The notes beneath the pieces were generated by a model that searched no databases, was not told the DNA's origin, and saw only the letters and a list, made by a program, of their open reading frames with translations. This document shows positions 1 through 10,130 of a stretch of 64,000 nucleotides of DNA, piece after piece. Both the position numbers and the translations under genes were made by a program. Origin of the DNA: Phenylobacterium sp. (GTDB lineage: Bacteria; Pseudomonadota; Alphaproteobacteria; Caulobacterales; Caulobacteraceae); the NCBI RefSeq assembly GCF_030697925.1, contig NZ_JAUYOJ010000126.1, positions 1 to 64,000 on the forward strand, given 5' to 3'. The stretch's first letter is position 1; the number at the start of each line of letters is the position of its first letter.

Positions 1-282
1 GGCCGCCGCAAGAACACCATCCGCACGGCCAAGGCCGCTGTCGACAAGGCCGGCCAGTACGCCTATCGCGACCGCAAGGTCCGCAAGCGCAACTTCCGTT
101 CGCTGTGGATCCAGCGGATCAACGCCGCGGCCCGCATCGAGGGCCTGACCTACGCCCGATTTATCCACGGCCTGGATCTGGCCGGGATCGAAATCGACCG
201 CAAGGTCCTCGCGGACATCGCGGGCAACGACCCGATCGGCTTCAAGGCCATCGCCGACAAGGTTCACGCCGCGCTGGCTTGA
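1..282 (+). CDS. rplT: 50S ribosomal protein L20 (C-terminal part)
   Basis: Frame 1 is open from the window edge to a TGA and encodes the C-terminal 93 residues of ribosomal protein L20, an early-assembling large-subunit protein that binds 23S rRNA. Recognisable L20 segments are [20 protein letters not shown] and the following [19 protein letters not shown]. The start lies outside the window. L20 is normally about 118 residues, so roughly 25 are missing. A strong intrinsic terminator follows, and pheS is next, which matches the common bacterial order infC-rpmI-rplT-pheST. Confidence 0.96.
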   Translation, partial: GRRKNTIRTAKAAVDKAGQYAYRDRKVRKRNFRSLWIQRINAAARIEGLTYARFIHGLDLAGIEIDRKVLADIAGNDPIGFKAIADKVHAALA

Positions 283-318
283 GGTCGTTTGGGAGCTTCT
301 GCTCCGCAAGCATTCAAG

Positions 319-351
319 AGCCCTCCGGCGTGATCCGCCGGAGGGCTTTTT
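319..351 (+). terminator. Rho-independent terminator after rplT
   Basis: A perfect 12-bp stem (agccctccggcg / cgccggagggct) with a 5-nt loop is followed by a run of T. It lies 36 bp after the rplT stop and before pheS, so it ends or attenuates the ribosomal-protein transcript. Confidence 0.9.
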
Positions 352-398
352 GCTGCCCTCTTCCCGCAAACCGACCGTCCCTCTAAAGCAGCCGTGTC

Positions 399-1523
399 AT
401 GACCGATCTCACCCAACTGGAAGCCGAACTTTCGGCCGCCGTCGACGGCGCTTCCGACCTTTCGGCCCTCGAAACCGTGCGCGTCGCCGCGCTCGGCAAG
501 TCCGGCTCGATCTCCGAGCTCCTGAAGTCGCTGGGCTCCATGAACCCCGACGAGCGCCGCGAACGCGGGCCGCTGATCAACGGCCTGCGCGACCGCGTGC
601 AGTCGGCGATCGTCGCCAAGAAGGCGGCCCTGGAAGCCGCCGAGCTGGACGCCAAGCTCGCCGCCGAGCGCGTCGACCTCACCCTGCCCGCCCCGCCGCG
701 GCGCAAGGGCAGCGTCCACCCCACCATGCAGGTGATGGACGAGATGATCGCCGTCTTCGCCGAGATGGGCTTCTCGGTGGCCGAGGGCCCAGACATCGAG
801 ACCGACTTCAACAATTTCACCGCGCTGAACTTCCCGCCCAAGCACCCGGCGCGGGAGATGCACGACACGTTCTTCCTGCCCGAGGACGAGCGCGGCGAGC
901 GCAAGCTGCTGCGCACCCATACGAGCCCCGTCCAGGTGCGCGTCATGCACCGGGTCAACGAGAAGCTGCCCTCCTGGATCGCCAATGGCCCCCCTACAGA
1001 AAATAGGGAGCCGCCGATCCGCGTGATCGTGCCCGGCCGGACCTTCCGCAAGGACAGCGACCAGACCCACACGCCGATGTTCCACCAGATCGAAGGCCTG
1101 GTGATCGACAAGGCCATCCACATGGGTCACCTCAAGTGGACCCTGGAGACCTTCCTCAGCCGGTTCTTCGAGACCCCGGACGTGGTCACCCGCTTCCGCC
1201 CGCACCACTTCCCGTTCACCGAGCCCAGCGCCGAGATGGACGTGCAGTGCGACCGTTCCGGCGGCGAGGTGAAGATCGGCCAGGGCTCCGACTGGCTGGA
1301 GATCCTCGGCTGCGGGATGGTCCACCCCAACGTGCTGCGCAATGTCGGCCTCGATCCCGACGTCTGGCAGGGCTTCGCCTTCGGCTGCGGGGTCGACCGG
1401 CTGGGGGTGCTGAAATACGGCATGCCCGACCTGCGCGACATGTTCGCCAGCGACGTGCGCTGGCTGGAACACTACGGCTTCAGCCCCTACGCCGCGCCGA
1501 ACCCGGCGACGGGGCTATCCTGA
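399..1523 (+). CDS. pheS: Phenylalanyl-tRNA synthetase alpha subunit
   Basis: This is the alpha subunit of the cytoplasmic (alphabeta)2 enzyme that charges tRNA-Phe. It has 374 residues, slightly longer than usual. Residues 1 to about 90 form the N-terminal coiled-coil tRNA-binding region. The class II catalytic core follows, with motif 2 [21 protein letters not shown] and motif 3 [17 protein letters not shown]. pheT follows downstream across a repeat element. An oddity is extra sequence between the [11 protein letters not shown] motif and PPIRVI ([20 protein letters not shown]). Most bacterial PheS proteins that I recall have only a few residues there. The reading frame stays open. Confidence 0.97.
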   Translation: MTDLTQLEAELSAAVDGASDLSALETVRVAALGKSGSISELLKSLGSMNPDERRERGPLINGLRDRVQSAIVAKKAALEAAELDAKLAAERVDLTLPAPPRRKGSVHPTMQVMDEMIAVFAEMGFSVAEGPDIETDFNNFTALNFPPKHPAREMHDTFFLPEDERGERKLLRTHTSPVQVRVMHRVNEKLPSWIANGPPTENREPPIRVIVPGRTFRKDSDQTHTPMFHQIEGLVIDKAIHMGHLKWTLETFLSRFFETPDVVTRFRPHHFPFTEPSAEMDVQCDRSGGEVKIGQGSDWLEILGCGMVHPNVLRNVGLDPDVWQGFAFGCGVDRLGVLKYGMPDLRDMFASDVRWLEHYGFSPYAAPNPATGLS

Positions 1524-1539
1524 GCCTGCGCCAAGATCA

Positions 1540-1688
1540 GATGCTCCCCCTCTGGGGGAGCTGTCCGCGAAGCGGACTGTGGGGGACTTTGACTCCTTCG
1601 GCGCGCTTCAACCCCCTCCGTCGCGTCGCTGAAGAAACGACGCGCCACCTCCCCCAAACCGCGCTGCGCGCTGGGGGAGGATCTAGGA
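1540..1688 (+). repeat. GC-rich palindromic intergenic repeat, copy A (pheS-pheT)
   Basis: About 150 bp made of two modules. Module 1 is gatgctccccctctggggg to actttgac. Module 2 runs from ggcgcgcttcaaccccctc to gctgggggaggatctag. Both are rich in internal inverted repeats and recur, inverted and in swapped order, after pheT. They look like REP/MITE-type dispersed elements rather than coding sequence. Confidence 0.85.
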
Positions 1689-1698
1689 AGCTGAGACG

Positions 1699-4131
1699 AT
1701 GAAATTCACCCTCTCCTGGCTCAAGGAACACCTCGAGACCAACGCCACCGCCGCCCAGGTGGTGGACGCCATGACCATGGCCGGCCTCGAGGTCGAGCAG
1801 GTGAATGACCCCGCCGCCAAGCTCGCCGCCTTCTCGGTGGCCAAGGTGGTCGAGGCCGCGCCGCACCCCAACGCCGACCGCCTGCGCGTCTGCCAGGTGG
1901 ACACCGTCGACGGCCGCAAGGAGATCGTCTGCGGGGCGCCCAACGCGCGGCCGGGCCTGACCACCATCTACGCCCCCATCGGCGCCTACGTGCCGGGCCT
2001 GGGCGTGACCCTGGCCGAGAAGCCGGTGCGCGGCGTGGTGTCGAACGGCATGCTCTGCTCGGCCTCCGAACTGGAGTCCGCCAGCGAGTCCGACGGCATC
2101 ATGGAGCTGCCCGACAGCCTGGCGGTCGGGACGCCCGCCGCCCAGGCGCTTGGCCTCGAATCGGTCATCGACTTCGAGGTCACCCCCAACCGTCCCGACT
2201 GGCTGGGCGTGGTCGGCATCGCCCGCGACCTGGCCGCCGCGGGCCTGGGCGTGCTGAAGGACGTCGGCGTCGAGCCGGTCCCGGGCAAGTTCCCCTGCCC
2301 GGTCGCCATCCGCCTGGACGGCTCGGACGCCTGCCCGCAATTCGCCGGCCGGCTGATCCGCGGCGTCAAGAACGGGCCGTCCCCGGCCTGGCTGCAGCAG
2401 CGGCTGATCTCCGTCGGCCTGCGGCCCATCAACGCCCTGGTCGACGTCACCAACCTGATCACCTACGACCGCGCGCGGCCGCTGCACGTCTATGACCGCG
2501 CCCTGATGGTCGGCGATGTGATCGAGGCCCGGCTGGGTCGGCGCGGGGGCGGCGGCGAAGTCTCCGCCGATCACGCCACCCCGACCGCCCACAGCGACGA
2601 GCAACTCATCGCGCTGGACGGCAAGACCTACGACATCACGGCCGAGATGAGCGTCATCGCCGACGCCGACGGCAAACGCCCCATCGGCCTTGGCGGGATC
2701 ATGGGCGGGACCTCCACCGGCTGTTCGGAGGCCACCACCGAGGTCTTCCTCGAGGCCGCCTGGTTCGACCCGATCCGTACCGCCCAGACCGGGCGGACGA
2801 CGGGCATCACCTCCGACGCCCAGTACCGCTTCGCCCGCGGTGTCGATCCCGAGAGCCTGGTCGCGGGGATCGAGCTGGCCACCAAGCTGATCCTGGACCT
2901 GTGCGGCGGCGAACCGTCGGACATCGTCGTGGCGGGGCAGGCCCTGCCCCGGCCGGCCCCGATCGCCTTCGACCGCGCCTATGTGCGGCAGCTCTCGGGT
3001 CTGGACCTGCAGCCCCGGCGCATCGACGACATCCTGCGCGACCTCGGCTTCCATCAGGAAGGCGACCTCGTCTTCCCGCCATCCTGGCGGCGCGACGTGG
3101 AGGGCAAGGCCGACCTGGTCGAGGAGGTGGCGCGCATCGAGGGCTATGACGCCCTGCCCGCCCTGCCCCTGCCGGAGATGGCCAAGCCGGCCGGCGGCGT
3201 CCTGACCGTACGCCAGGCCCGCCTGCGCGCGGCGCGCCGGGCCATGGCCGCCAAGGGCTACGCCGAGGCGGTGACCTGGAGCTTCACCAAGCGCGAGACC
3301 GCCGCCCTGTTCGGCGGCGGCGCCGAGGCCCTGGTGATCACCAATCCCATCGCCGCGGATCTCGACTGCATGCGGCCCTCGATCCTGCCCGGCCTGATCG
3401 AGGCCGCGGGCCGCAACGCCCGGCGCGGCTTCGCCGATGTGGCCCTGTTCGAGATCGGCCCGTTCTACGCCGACGACACCCCCGCCGGCCAGGTGACGGC
3501 CATCGCCGCGATCGTCGCCCCGCACCCGCCCCGGCGCTGGGACGGAGTGGCTGTCGACGCCCTGTTCGACCTGAAGGCCGACCTGCTCAGCCTGCTGGAC
3601 GACCTTGGCGCGCCGGTCGCCTCGCTGCAGACCGCCCAGGGCGGTCTGTCGGATTGGTGGCATCCGGGCCGCTCGGCCGCCATGCGCCTGGGTAAGACCA
3701 CGCTCGTCGAGTTCGGCGAGCTCCACCCGCGCATCCTGAAGGCGCTGGACGTCGAGGGCCCGGTCTACGGCTTCGAACTGATCGCCGACGCCATCCCCGA
3801 GCCGAAGCGGAAGGCCACCAAGTCCAAGCCGGCCCTGGAGCTCTCGCCCCTGATGCCGCTGTCGCGCGACTTCGCCTTCGTGGTCGACGCCGCCGCCCCT
3901 GCCGGCGACCTGGTCCGCGCGGTGGCCGGCGCCGACAAGGCGTTGATCTCCAATGCACGGGTCTTCGACGTCTATCAGGGCCCGGGCGTGGCCGAGGGCT
4001 CCAAGTCGGTGGCCGTGGAGATCACCCTCCAGCCCCGCGAAAAGACCCTCACCGACGCCGAGATCGAGGCCCTCTCGGCCAAGGTCGTCGCCGCGGCCGA
4101 GAAGGCGCTCGGGGCGAAGCTGCGGGGGTAG
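1699..4131 (+). CDS. pheT: Phenylalanyl-tRNA synthetase beta subunit
   Basis: This is the 810-residue beta subunit, partner of PheS. Domains visible in order are a tRNA-binding OB fold at about 40-150 ([26 protein letters not shown]), the B3/B4 editing region at about 210-400, a B5 domain at about 420-490 ([20 protein letters not shown]), the catalytic-like core, and a C-terminal anticodon-binding FDX-ACB domain from about 715 ([16 protein letters not shown]). The ATG sits just after the repeat element. A low-complexity stretch ([20 protein letters not shown], about residues 280-300) precedes the conserved [11 protein letters not shown] segment and looks like a lineage-specific insert. Confidence 0.97.
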   Translation: MKFTLSWLKEHLETNATAAQVVDAMTMAGLEVEQVNDPAAKLAAFSVAKVVEAAPHPNADRLRVCQVDTVDGRKEIVCGAPNARPGLTTIYAPIGAYVPGLGVTLAEKPVRGVVSNGMLCSASELESASESDGIMELPDSLAVGTPAAQALGLESVIDFEVTPNRPDWLGVVGIARDLAAAGLGVLKDVGVEPVPGKFPCPVAIRLDGSDACPQFAGRLIRGVKNGPSPAWLQQRLISVGLRPINALVDVTNLITYDRARPLHVYDRALMVGDVIEARLGRRGGGGEVSADHATPTAHSDEQLIALDGKTYDITAEMSVIADADGKRPIGLGGIMGGTSTGCSEATTEVFLEAAWFDPIRTAQTGRTTGITSDAQYRFARGVDPESLVAGIELATKLILDLCGGEPSDIVVAGQALPRPAPIAFDRAYVRQLSGLDLQPRRIDDILRDLGFHQEGDLVFPPSWRRDVEGKADLVEEVARIEGYDALPALPLPEMAKPAGGVLTVRQARLRAARRAMAAKGYAEAVTWSFTKRETAALFGGGAEALVITNPIAADLDCMRPSILPGLIEAAGRNARRGFADVALFEIGPFYADDTPAGQVTAIAAIVAPHPPRRWDGVAVDALFDLKADLLSLLDDLGAPVASLQTAQGGLSDWWHPGRSAAMRLGKTTLVEFGELHPRILKALDVEGPVYGFELIADAIPEPKRKATKSKPALELSPLMPLSRDFAFVVDAAAPAGDLVRAVAGADKALISNARVFDVYQGPGVAEGSKSVAVEITLQPREKTLTDAEIEALSAKVVAAAEKALGAKLRG

Positions 4132-4133
4132 GG

Positions 4134-4290
4134 GTCAAAGTCCCCCTCAGTCGGCTTCGCCGCCAGCTCCCCCAGAGGGGGAGCATCTGGATCGGAGTCT
4201 CCTAGATCCTCCCCCAGCGCGCAGCGCGGTTTGGGGGAGGTGGCGCGTCGCCCTCTTGGGCGACGTGACAGAGGGGGTTGAAGCGCGCCG
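4134..4290 (-). repeat. GC-rich palindromic intergenic repeat, copy B (after pheT)
   Basis: The reverse complement matches copy A closely over both modules: gctccccctctgggggagct and cacctcccccaaaccgcgctgcgcgctgggggagg (quoted in part). Here module 2 precedes module 1, the reverse of copy A. It lies between pheT and the VOC gene and its hairpins may also act as a terminator. Confidence 0.85.
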
Positions 4291-4338
4291 ATCTCGCCAT
4301 TTGACTTCCGCTGACGTCACCATGGCCTCCTGGCGCCC

Positions 4339-4791
4339 ATGGAAATCAACGGCGTCGCGCACACCTTCATCACCGCGGGCGACTTCGAGGCGTCCGTGGC
4401 ATTCTATCGCAAACTGCTGCCCTTCCTGGGCCTGCGAGAAGTCGCCGACAGCGTCGACACCTATTACTGCGTCGGCGGCCGCACGGGGTTCGGCGTCCGG
4501 CGCCCCGATCCCGAGCACGCCGGGGCGCGGTTCGCACAGTACCGGGTGGGCCTGCACCACCACTGCTGGCGGGCGCGGGAACGCCAGGACGTCGACGAAC
4601 TCCACGTCTTCCTGGTCTCGATCGGGGCCAAGATCGTCCACCCGCCGCAGGACGAACCCTGGGCGCCGGGCTATTACGCGGTGCTGTTCGAGGATCCCGA
4701 CGGCGTGCGCCTCGAGCTCAACCACGTGCCCGGCCGCGGCCTGTTCGACACCGCCAGCCAGCGGGTCGGGGCGAGCCTGGACGAGCGCTAG
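4339..4791 (+). CDS. VOC-superfamily (glyoxalase/bleomycin-resistance/dioxygenase fold) protein
   Basis: A 150-residue single-unit vicinal-oxygen-chelate protein. The N-terminal beta-alpha-beta module starts HTFITAGDFEASVAFYRKLLPFLGL. The C-terminal module ends with YYAVLFEDPDGVRLELNHVPGRG, the usual DPDGxxxEL signature. Likely metal ligands are the His near the N terminus, the His in VGLHHHCW and the Glu in RLELNH. VOC proteins include lyases, dioxygenases and binding proteins, so substrate cannot be assigned. The gene converges on the EipA-like gene with only 5 bp between the two stops. Confidence 0.85.
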   Translation: MEINGVAHTFITAGDFEASVAFYRKLLPFLGLREVADSVDTYYCVGGRTGFGVRRPDPEHAGARFAQYRVGLHHHCWRARERQDVDELHVFLVSIGAKIVHPPQDEPWAPGYYAVLFEDPDGVRLELNHVPGRGLFDTASQRVGASLDER

Positions 4792-4796
4792 CGGCC

Positions 4797-5429
4797 CTAG
4801 AAGGGCAGCATCCGCCGGGTGCGGGAAAAGCCGAGATAGCCGACATTGGCGCCCAGCCGCAGGCCGACGCCGGCGCGGATCGGGGCCACGGTCACGTCGT
4901 CGGAGCGCAGGTAGTTCACCCCCAGGCCCGCGATCAGATAGGCCGCGCCCTCGACGCCCGGGAAGCGCTGGAAGATAACTTCCGGATACTGGAGATTGTA
5001 GCAGAGGGCGAAGACGCGGCTGGCGTTGCCGCCCAGGTCCCAGCCGACCGACGGGCCCTGCCAGAACACCTCGATGGGCTCGCGGTTCTTCATGTAGAGC
5101 AGGCCGCGGCCGTAGCGGGCCCCGATCGTGATGGCCCCGGCCGCTTCCTCGCCGGCGATATAGGCGGTGGGCCGGCCATTGTCCTCGAAGGCGCGTTCGA
5201 TGGCGCCGCCCGCGGCTTCGGCGGCCACGCCCAGGAAGTCGGAGGCGGTGTTGATCAGCTCCTCGCGCGAATAGGTCTCGGCCGGGCCCTGGGCCGGATA
5301 GCTGGGGCTGGCGGAAGCGCTGGGGCTCGGCGCCGGCGGGCTTCCGGCGGGGTCGCGCGGCTGGGCGGCGGCGCAGCCGGCGCTCGCGAGCGTGGCGATG
5401 CTGGAAGCGATGAGCGTGCGGCGATCCAT
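4797..5429 (-). CDS. EipA/DUF1134-family envelope protein
   Basis: A 210-residue exported protein. The N terminus (MDRRTLIASSIATLASAGCAAAQ) is a signal peptide with a possible lipobox (ASAGC), followed by a Pro/Ser-rich linker. The rest matches DUF1134: a domain with FLGVAAEAAGGAIERAFEDN and the glycine-rich SYLF-like stretch GQPSVGWDLGGNASRVFALC-type sequence. In Brucella this family (EipA) is periplasmic and supports cell-envelope integrity; the same role is inferred here. The gene is a single transcription unit, convergent with the VOC gene. Confidence 0.85.
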   Translation of the reverse strand: MDRRTLIASSIATLASAGCAAAQPRDPAGSPPAPSPSASASPSYPAQGPAETYSREELINTASDFLGVAAEAAGGAIERAFEDNGRPTAYIAGEEAAGAITIGARYGRGLLYMKNREPIEVFWQGPSVGWDLGGNASRVFALCYNLQYPEVIFQRFPGVEGAAYLIAGLGVNYLRSDDVTVAPIRAGVGLRLGANVGYLGFSRTRRMLPF

Positions 5430-5530
5430 GGCGTTCGTATCCTTTAGAGCTTGGGCAGCCTCCCATCCCCAGGCGGCATGAATGCGGCGACCAGGCTTAA
5501 CGGTGGATTAACCATGGCGGCGCGGTGGGC

Positions 5531-5664
5531 TTCTTCCTCCCACGTTTTAGGGGGGAGGGGCACCGCGACGCGGTGGAGGGGGCGGCCTCAGCTCGGCGTC
5601 CGGTCTCGCCCCCTCCCCCACCCTTCGGGCGGTCCCCCTCCCCCGCTCCGCAGGGGAGGAAGAA
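5531..5664. repeat. Intergenic repeat with 11-bp perfect terminal inverted repeats
   Basis: The element is bounded by ttcttcctccc and gggaggaagaa. Inside it are smaller GC-rich palindromes (caccgcgacgcggtg, gccccctcccccacc). It fills most of the gap between the divergent EipA-like gene and lepA. It is of a different sequence type from copies A and B. Confidence 0.75.
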
Positions 5665-5712
5665 AGGCGCCGGTCTCGCCAGTCGCGCGGAATGTGCTAA
5701 AGCCCGCCCACA

Positions 5713-7518
5713 ATGACGACGCCCCTCTCCCACATCCGCAACTTCTCCATCGTGGCCCATATCGACCACGGCAAGTCGACTCTGTCCGATCGCCTGATCC
5801 AGGAGACCGGCGGCCTCACCAAGCGTGAGATGACCGAGCAGGTCCTGGACAACATGGAGATCGAGCGCGAGCGCGGGATCACCATCAAAGCCCAGACCGT
5901 CCGCCTGGAGTACAAGGCGAAGGATGGGGAGACCTATGTCCTCAACCTGATGGACACCCCCGGCCACGTGGACTTCGCCTACGAGGTCAGCCGTTCGCTG
6001 GCGGCGTGCGAGGGCTCGATCCTGGTGGTGGACGCCAGCCAGGGGGTCGAAGCCCAGACCCTGGCCAACGTCTACCAGGCCATCGACAACGATCATGAGA
6101 TCGTCCCGGTCCTCAACAAGATCGACCTGCCGGCCGCCGAGCCCGAGCGCAACCGCCCGCAGCGCGAGGAGCGGATCGGCATCGACGCCTCGGAGGCGAT
6201 CCTCTGCTCGGCCAAGACCGGCGAGGGCATCGCCGACGTGCTGGAGGCCGTGGTCACCCGCCTGCCGCCGCCCAAGGGCGACCGCGACGCGCCGCTGAAG
6301 GCCCTGCTGGTCGACGCCTGGTACGACGCCTATCTCGGCGTCGTCGTCCTGGTGCGTGTTCTGGACGGGGTGCTGAAGTCCGGCATGAAGGTGCGCATGA
6401 TGAACGCCGGCGTCACCCATCAGGTGGACCGCATCGGCGTCTTCAAGCCCAAGCAGACCGAGGTGGCCGAGCTCGGCCCCGGCGAGATCGGCTACATCAC
6501 CGCCCAGATCAAGCAGGTGGCCGACGCCGCGGTCGGCGACACCATCACCGACGAGAAGCGCCAGACGGCGACCGCCCTGCCGGGCTTCCGCGTGGCCCAG
6601 TCGGTGGTGTTCTGCGGCCTGTTCCCGGTGGACGCCGCCGACTTCGAGGACCTGCGCGCCGCCATCGGCCGCCTGCGCCTCAACGACGCCTCCTTCACCT
6701 ACGAGATGGAGACCAGCGCCGCGCTCGGCTTCGGCTTCCGCTGCGGGTTCCTGGGGTTGCTCCACCTGGAGATCATCCAGGAGCGCCTCAGCCGCGAGTT
6801 CGACCTCGACCTGATCGCGACCGCCCCCAGCGTGGTCTACAAGATCGGCCTGACGGACGGCTCGGAGATGGAGCTGCACAACCCGGCCGACCTGCCCGAC
6901 CCGGTGAAGATCGCCACCATCGCCGAGCCTTGGATCAAGGCGACGATCCTGACGCCGGACGAATATCTCGGCTCGGTGATCAAGCTCTGCCAGGACCGCC
7001 GCGGCGAGCAGCGCGAGCTCTCCTATGTCGGGACCCGCGCCCTGGTGGTCTACGACCTGCCGCTGAACGAGGTGGTGTTCGACTTCTACGACCGGCTGAA
7101 GAGCGTCTCCAAGGGCTACGCCTCCTTCGACTACGCCATCGAGGGCTATCGCACCGGCGACCTGGTGAAGATGTCGATCCTGGTCAACGCCGAGCCCGTC
7201 GACGCGCTGTCCATGCTGGTCCACCGCGACCGCGCCGAGGCCAGGGGCCGGGGCATGGTCGAGAAGATGAAGGACCTGATCAGTCCGCACATGTTCCAGA
7301 TCCCGATCCAGGCGGCCATCGGCGGCCGGATCATCGCCCGCGAGACGGTCCGCGCCCTGCGCAAGGACGTGACGGCCAAGTGCTACGGCGGCGACGCCAG
7401 CCGCAAGCGCAAGCTGCTGGACAAGCAGAAGGCCGGCAAGAAGCGCATGCGCCAGTTCGGTAAGGTCGAGATCCCGCAGGAAGCCTTCATCGCCGCGCTG
7501 AAGATGGACGCGGACTAG
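5713..7518 (+). CDS. lepA: Elongation factor 4 (back-translocating GTPase LepA)
   Basis: A 601-residue translational GTPase that acts on the ribosome. GTPase motifs are visible: P-loop [12 protein letters not shown] (about residue 16), switch [10 protein letters not shown] and G4 NKIDLP. Domains II, III and V follow, and the family-specific C-terminal domain is clear ([20 protein letters not shown], then [14 protein letters not shown]). The length is standard. The proposed ATG ([18 protein letters not shown]) has only a weak ribosome-binding site, but the conserved N terminus begins immediately. Confidence 0.98.
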   Translation: MTTPLSHIRNFSIVAHIDHGKSTLSDRLIQETGGLTKREMTEQVLDNMEIERERGITIKAQTVRLEYKAKDGETYVLNLMDTPGHVDFAYEVSRSLAACEGSILVVDASQGVEAQTLANVYQAIDNDHEIVPVLNKIDLPAAEPERNRPQREERIGIDASEAILCSAKTGEGIADVLEAVVTRLPPPKGDRDAPLKALLVDAWYDAYLGVVVLVRVLDGVLKSGMKVRMMNAGVTHQVDRIGVFKPKQTEVAELGPGEIGYITAQIKQVADAAVGDTITDEKRQTATALPGFRVAQSVVFCGLFPVDAADFEDLRAAIGRLRLNDASFTYEMETSAALGFGFRCGFLGLLHLEIIQERLSREFDLDLIATAPSVVYKIGLTDGSEMELHNPADLPDPVKIATIAEPWIKATILTPDEYLGSVIKLCQDRRGEQRELSYVGTRALVVYDLPLNEVVFDFYDRLKSVSKGYASFDYAIEGYRTGDLVKMSILVNAEPVDALSMLVHRDRAEARGRGMVEKMKDLISPHMFQIPIQAAIGGRIIARETVRALRKDVTAKCYGGDASRKRKLLDKQKAGKKRMRQFGKVEIPQEAFIAALKMDAD

Positions 7519-7740
7519 CCGATCCGGCTGCGACAAGGCGCCGGACGTGCTCGAGCGCCTTCGCGCCGTGCCGGCCGCCAAGCTGGTCACCGGGGCACGG
7601 GGCGCGGCTGGGCGGGTTGGACGATCATCCTCGACAGCTACGTGCTGCCCAAACTGTCGCGGGAGTTGCCCGCGACTGGCTGGTCAAAACAGGCAGCCTG
7701 GCGCGGAAACAGCCGTAGCGGCCGACGGCGAAGAAGGAAC
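7519..7740 (+). other. Intergenic segment between lepA and its terminator
   Basis: There are 222 bp without a convincing gene. One frame ends VARDWLVKTGSLARKQP and stop, and another reads LERLRAVPAAKLVTGARG, but no single frame joins them. This could be a decayed gene end. I do not recognise a family. Confidence 0.4.
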
Positions 7741-7771
7741 GCGCCCGGGGTTCGTCCCCGGGCGCTTTTTT
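7741..7771 (+). terminator. Rho-independent terminator between lepA and the TonB receptor
   Basis: A perfect 10-bp stem gcgcccgggg/ccccgggcgc with loop ttcgt is followed by six T. It is oriented for plus-strand transcripts and may also serve the convergent receptor gene, which ends two bases later. Confidence 0.92.
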
Positions 7772-7772
7772 G

Positions 7773-10130
7773 TCAGTACTTCCAGCGCAGCGTGGCCATC
7801 AGGGTCCGCGGCGGCGCCAGCACGCCGGTGGAGGTTCCTGTCACGGACGTGTCCGCTCCGCCGCTGGTGAAGAAGTATTCGTCGGTCAGGTTCTTGCCGG
7901 CGACCACGATCTCCCAGTGCTGGTCCGGGAAGGCGTAGGTCAGGCCGGCGTTCAGCGCCGTCACCGGCTTCTGGCTTCCGGCCGACGTATTGCCCAGCGA
8001 GAAGTAGATCAGGTCCGTGTAGGCCGCATCGACCCGCGCGGTGAGCTCGCTACCGTTCTCGAACTCGTGGCGCCAGGAGAGGCCGAGCGAGGCTTTCCAC
8101 GGCGGGGAGTAGGGCAGGATGCGGCCGGAGGTGATCGGCGCGCCGCCCTCGTTGGCCCGCGGGTCGACCCGGATGACCTTGGCGGCCAGGCGCGAGACCG
8201 AGGCCTCGAGCCGCAGGCTTCGGGTCAGCAGCGCGGTGGCCTCCAGCTCGAAGCCCTCGATGCGGGCGTCGCCAGCGTTGATCACCGTGCCGAAGCCGGG
8301 ATCGCCGGGGCTGGGATTGGCCAGGGTGGCGAACGACTGGAAGTCCTCGAACGAAGTGGTGAAGGCCGCGAAGTTGGCCCGCACCCGCCGGTCGAACAGG
8401 TCCGCCTTCACCCCCAGCTCGTAGCTGGCCGCGCTCTCCGGGCCATAGGTCGGGAAGCTCGCGAACCGGCCGATGATCCGCGGCGGGAAGCCGCCGCTGC
8501 GGAAGCCTTCGGAGTACGAGGCGTAGACCATCACCCCTGGCGCGACGTCGGCGCTGACCGAGACCAGCGGCGTCACCTTCTCCACCGTCAGCTCGCCCTT
8601 CAGCCCGCCGGGCACCTGCGGCAGCAGGACGATCGAGGCCTCCTTCTTCTCCCGCGTCCAGCGCAGGCCGCCGGTGACGTGCAGCCAGTCGGCGACGTCA
8701 TAGGTCGCCTGGCCGAAGGCGGCGACGTTGTAGGTCTGGGTGTCGCCGTGGTTGTCGGTCAGCACCGGATAGAAGCTCGGCCCCAGGATCAGGGTGATGA
8801 ACGGCGACAGCACGTCCACGTGGCCGAAGGTCTCCTCGTACATGTAATAGCCGCCGACGATCCAATTCAGCTTGTCCGACAGCGCGCTCCCCGACAGCTG
8901 CAGCTCCTCGCTGTACTGGTCGGAATCCTGGCGGTCGGCCGTCGATTGGAAGAACAGCTGGCCGAACATGCCCCCGTCGAAGGTGTAGTCGCTGCGCAGG
9001 TTGCGGTAGGCGCTGATCGACTGCAGGTGGCCGATCGGCAAGTCCCAGCCGATGGTCAGGTTGACGCCGGCGACGTCGAACTTGTTGGTGGGCTCGATGA
9101 CGTTCAGCTGCTTGTCGAAGAAGCGGGCGTTGGAGACGTAGGGGTCGCGCGGGACCTGCACCGGGCCGAAGCATTGCGGGTTGGTCGCCTGGCCGACCGG
9201 GCTCAGGCACGAGGCCGGATTGCCGCTGTAGAAGCGGTTGAAGGCGAAGCCGGTGGCCGCATTGGGAAAGGTCTGGCGCAGCACCTGCGGCGCGCCGGTG
9301 TTGCGCGTCGACGAATAGTCGACGGCGAGGTCGACGGTCAGGTCCTCGGTTGGCGTCCAGCGCGCCTGGCCGCGCACCGCCCAGACGTTCTCGTCGCCGT
9401 ACTCGCGGCCCGGATAGTTGGCCAGCTTGATGTAGCCGTTCTGCCGGTTGGCGTAGGCCGCCAACCGGAAGGCCAGGGTCTCGCCGACCGGCAGGTTGAC
9501 CGAAGCCTTGGCGCCCCAGCGTGCATAGTCGCCGACCGTCGCCTCGGCCTGGGCGGCGAAGTCGCGCCCCGGCTTCTTGCTGACGAGGCTGATCGCCCCC
9601 CCGATGGTGTTCTTGCCAAACAGCGTCCCCTGCGGGCCGCGCAGCACCTCGATCCGCTCCAGGTCGACCAGGTTCAGGATGCTGCCGACATTGCGGGCGA
9701 CATAGACCCCGTCGACATAGATCCCCACCGCCGGGTCAGCGGTCAGCACGGTGTCGGCTTGGCCGAGGCCGCGCAGATAGACCGCCGGGGTCTGCGAGCT
9801 ACCGTTGACCCCCGAGGTCTGGATGATCAGGTTCGGCGTCGCATTGGTCAGGTCGCGCACGTCGGTCATGTTGCGGGCCTGGATCAGTTCGGCCGTGTAG
9901 GCGGTCACCGCCACCGGCGTTTCCTGCAAGCTCTCCTCGAACTTGCGGGCGGTGACCACGACTTCCTCGATGCTCAGCCCTTCCTGCGCCGAGGCGGGGC
10001 TCGCTGCGCCCAGACCGACGACCAGCCCCAGCGCCGAGGCGCCCGCCAAGAGTCGCCCGCCTCTGAACACGATAGCGTTGTCAGTTTTTGGCGCATGCGT
10101 ATCGAACTGCGCACCTTCGGCTCGCCTCAT
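7773..10130 (-). CDS. TonB-dependent outer-membrane receptor
   Basis: A 785-residue receptor for active, TonB/ExbBD-driven uptake across the outer membrane. The signal peptide ends about PASAQEG. The TonB box follows (IEEVVVTARK), then the plug domain with VYLRGLGQ, VGIYVDGVYVARN and RIEVLRGPQGTLFGKNTIGG. The rest is a 22-strand-type barrel ending in the aromatic TLRWKY typical of BamA substrates. The ligand is unknown; it resembles the large Caulobacterales/sphingomonad group that imports plant and xenobiotic compounds. The ATG at 10130 has a ggaagg-type ribosome-binding site, but the signal peptide could start later. It stands alone. Confidence 0.92.
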   Translation of the reverse strand: MRRAEGAQFDTHAPKTDNAIVFRGGRLLAGASALGLVVGLGAASPASAQEGLSIEEVVVTARKFEESLQETPVAVTAYTAELIQARNMTDVRDLTNATPNLIIQTSGVNGSSQTPAVYLRGLGQADTVLTADPAVGIYVDGVYVARNVGSILNLVDLERIEVLRGPQGTLFGKNTIGGAISLVSKKPGRDFAAQAEATVGDYARWGAKASVNLPVGETLAFRLAAYANRQNGYIKLANYPGREYGDENVWAVRGQARWTPTEDLTVDLAVDYSSTRNTGAPQVLRQTFPNAATGFAFNRFYSGNPASCLSPVGQATNPQCFGPVQVPRDPYVSNARFFDKQLNVIEPTNKFDVAGVNLTIGWDLPIGHLQSISAYRNLRSDYTFDGGMFGQLFFQSTADRQDSDQYSEELQLSGSALSDKLNWIVGGYYMYEETFGHVDVLSPFITLILGPSFYPVLTDNHGDTQTYNVAAFGQATYDVADWLHVTGGLRWTREKKEASIVLLPQVPGGLKGELTVEKVTPLVSVSADVAPGVMVYASYSEGFRSGGFPPRIIGRFASFPTYGPESAASYELGVKADLFDRRVRANFAAFTTSFEDFQSFATLANPSPGDPGFGTVINAGDARIEGFELEATALLTRSLRLEASVSRLAAKVIRVDPRANEGGAPITSGRILPYSPPWKASLGLSWRHEFENGSELTARVDAAYTDLIYFSLGNTSAGSQKPVTALNAGLTYAFPDQHWEIVVAGKNLTDEYFFTSGGADTSVTGTSTGVLAPPRTLMATLRWKY

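Noticed and set aside
1537-3726. 729-codon antisense ORF over pheT
   Set aside because: High GC removes stops in the antisense frames; the protein is His/Gly/Asp-rich with no recognisable domain, and pheT is certain on the other strand.
5497-7590. 697-codon antisense ORF over lepA
   Set aside because: Shadow of lepA; low-complexity composition typical of antisense frames.
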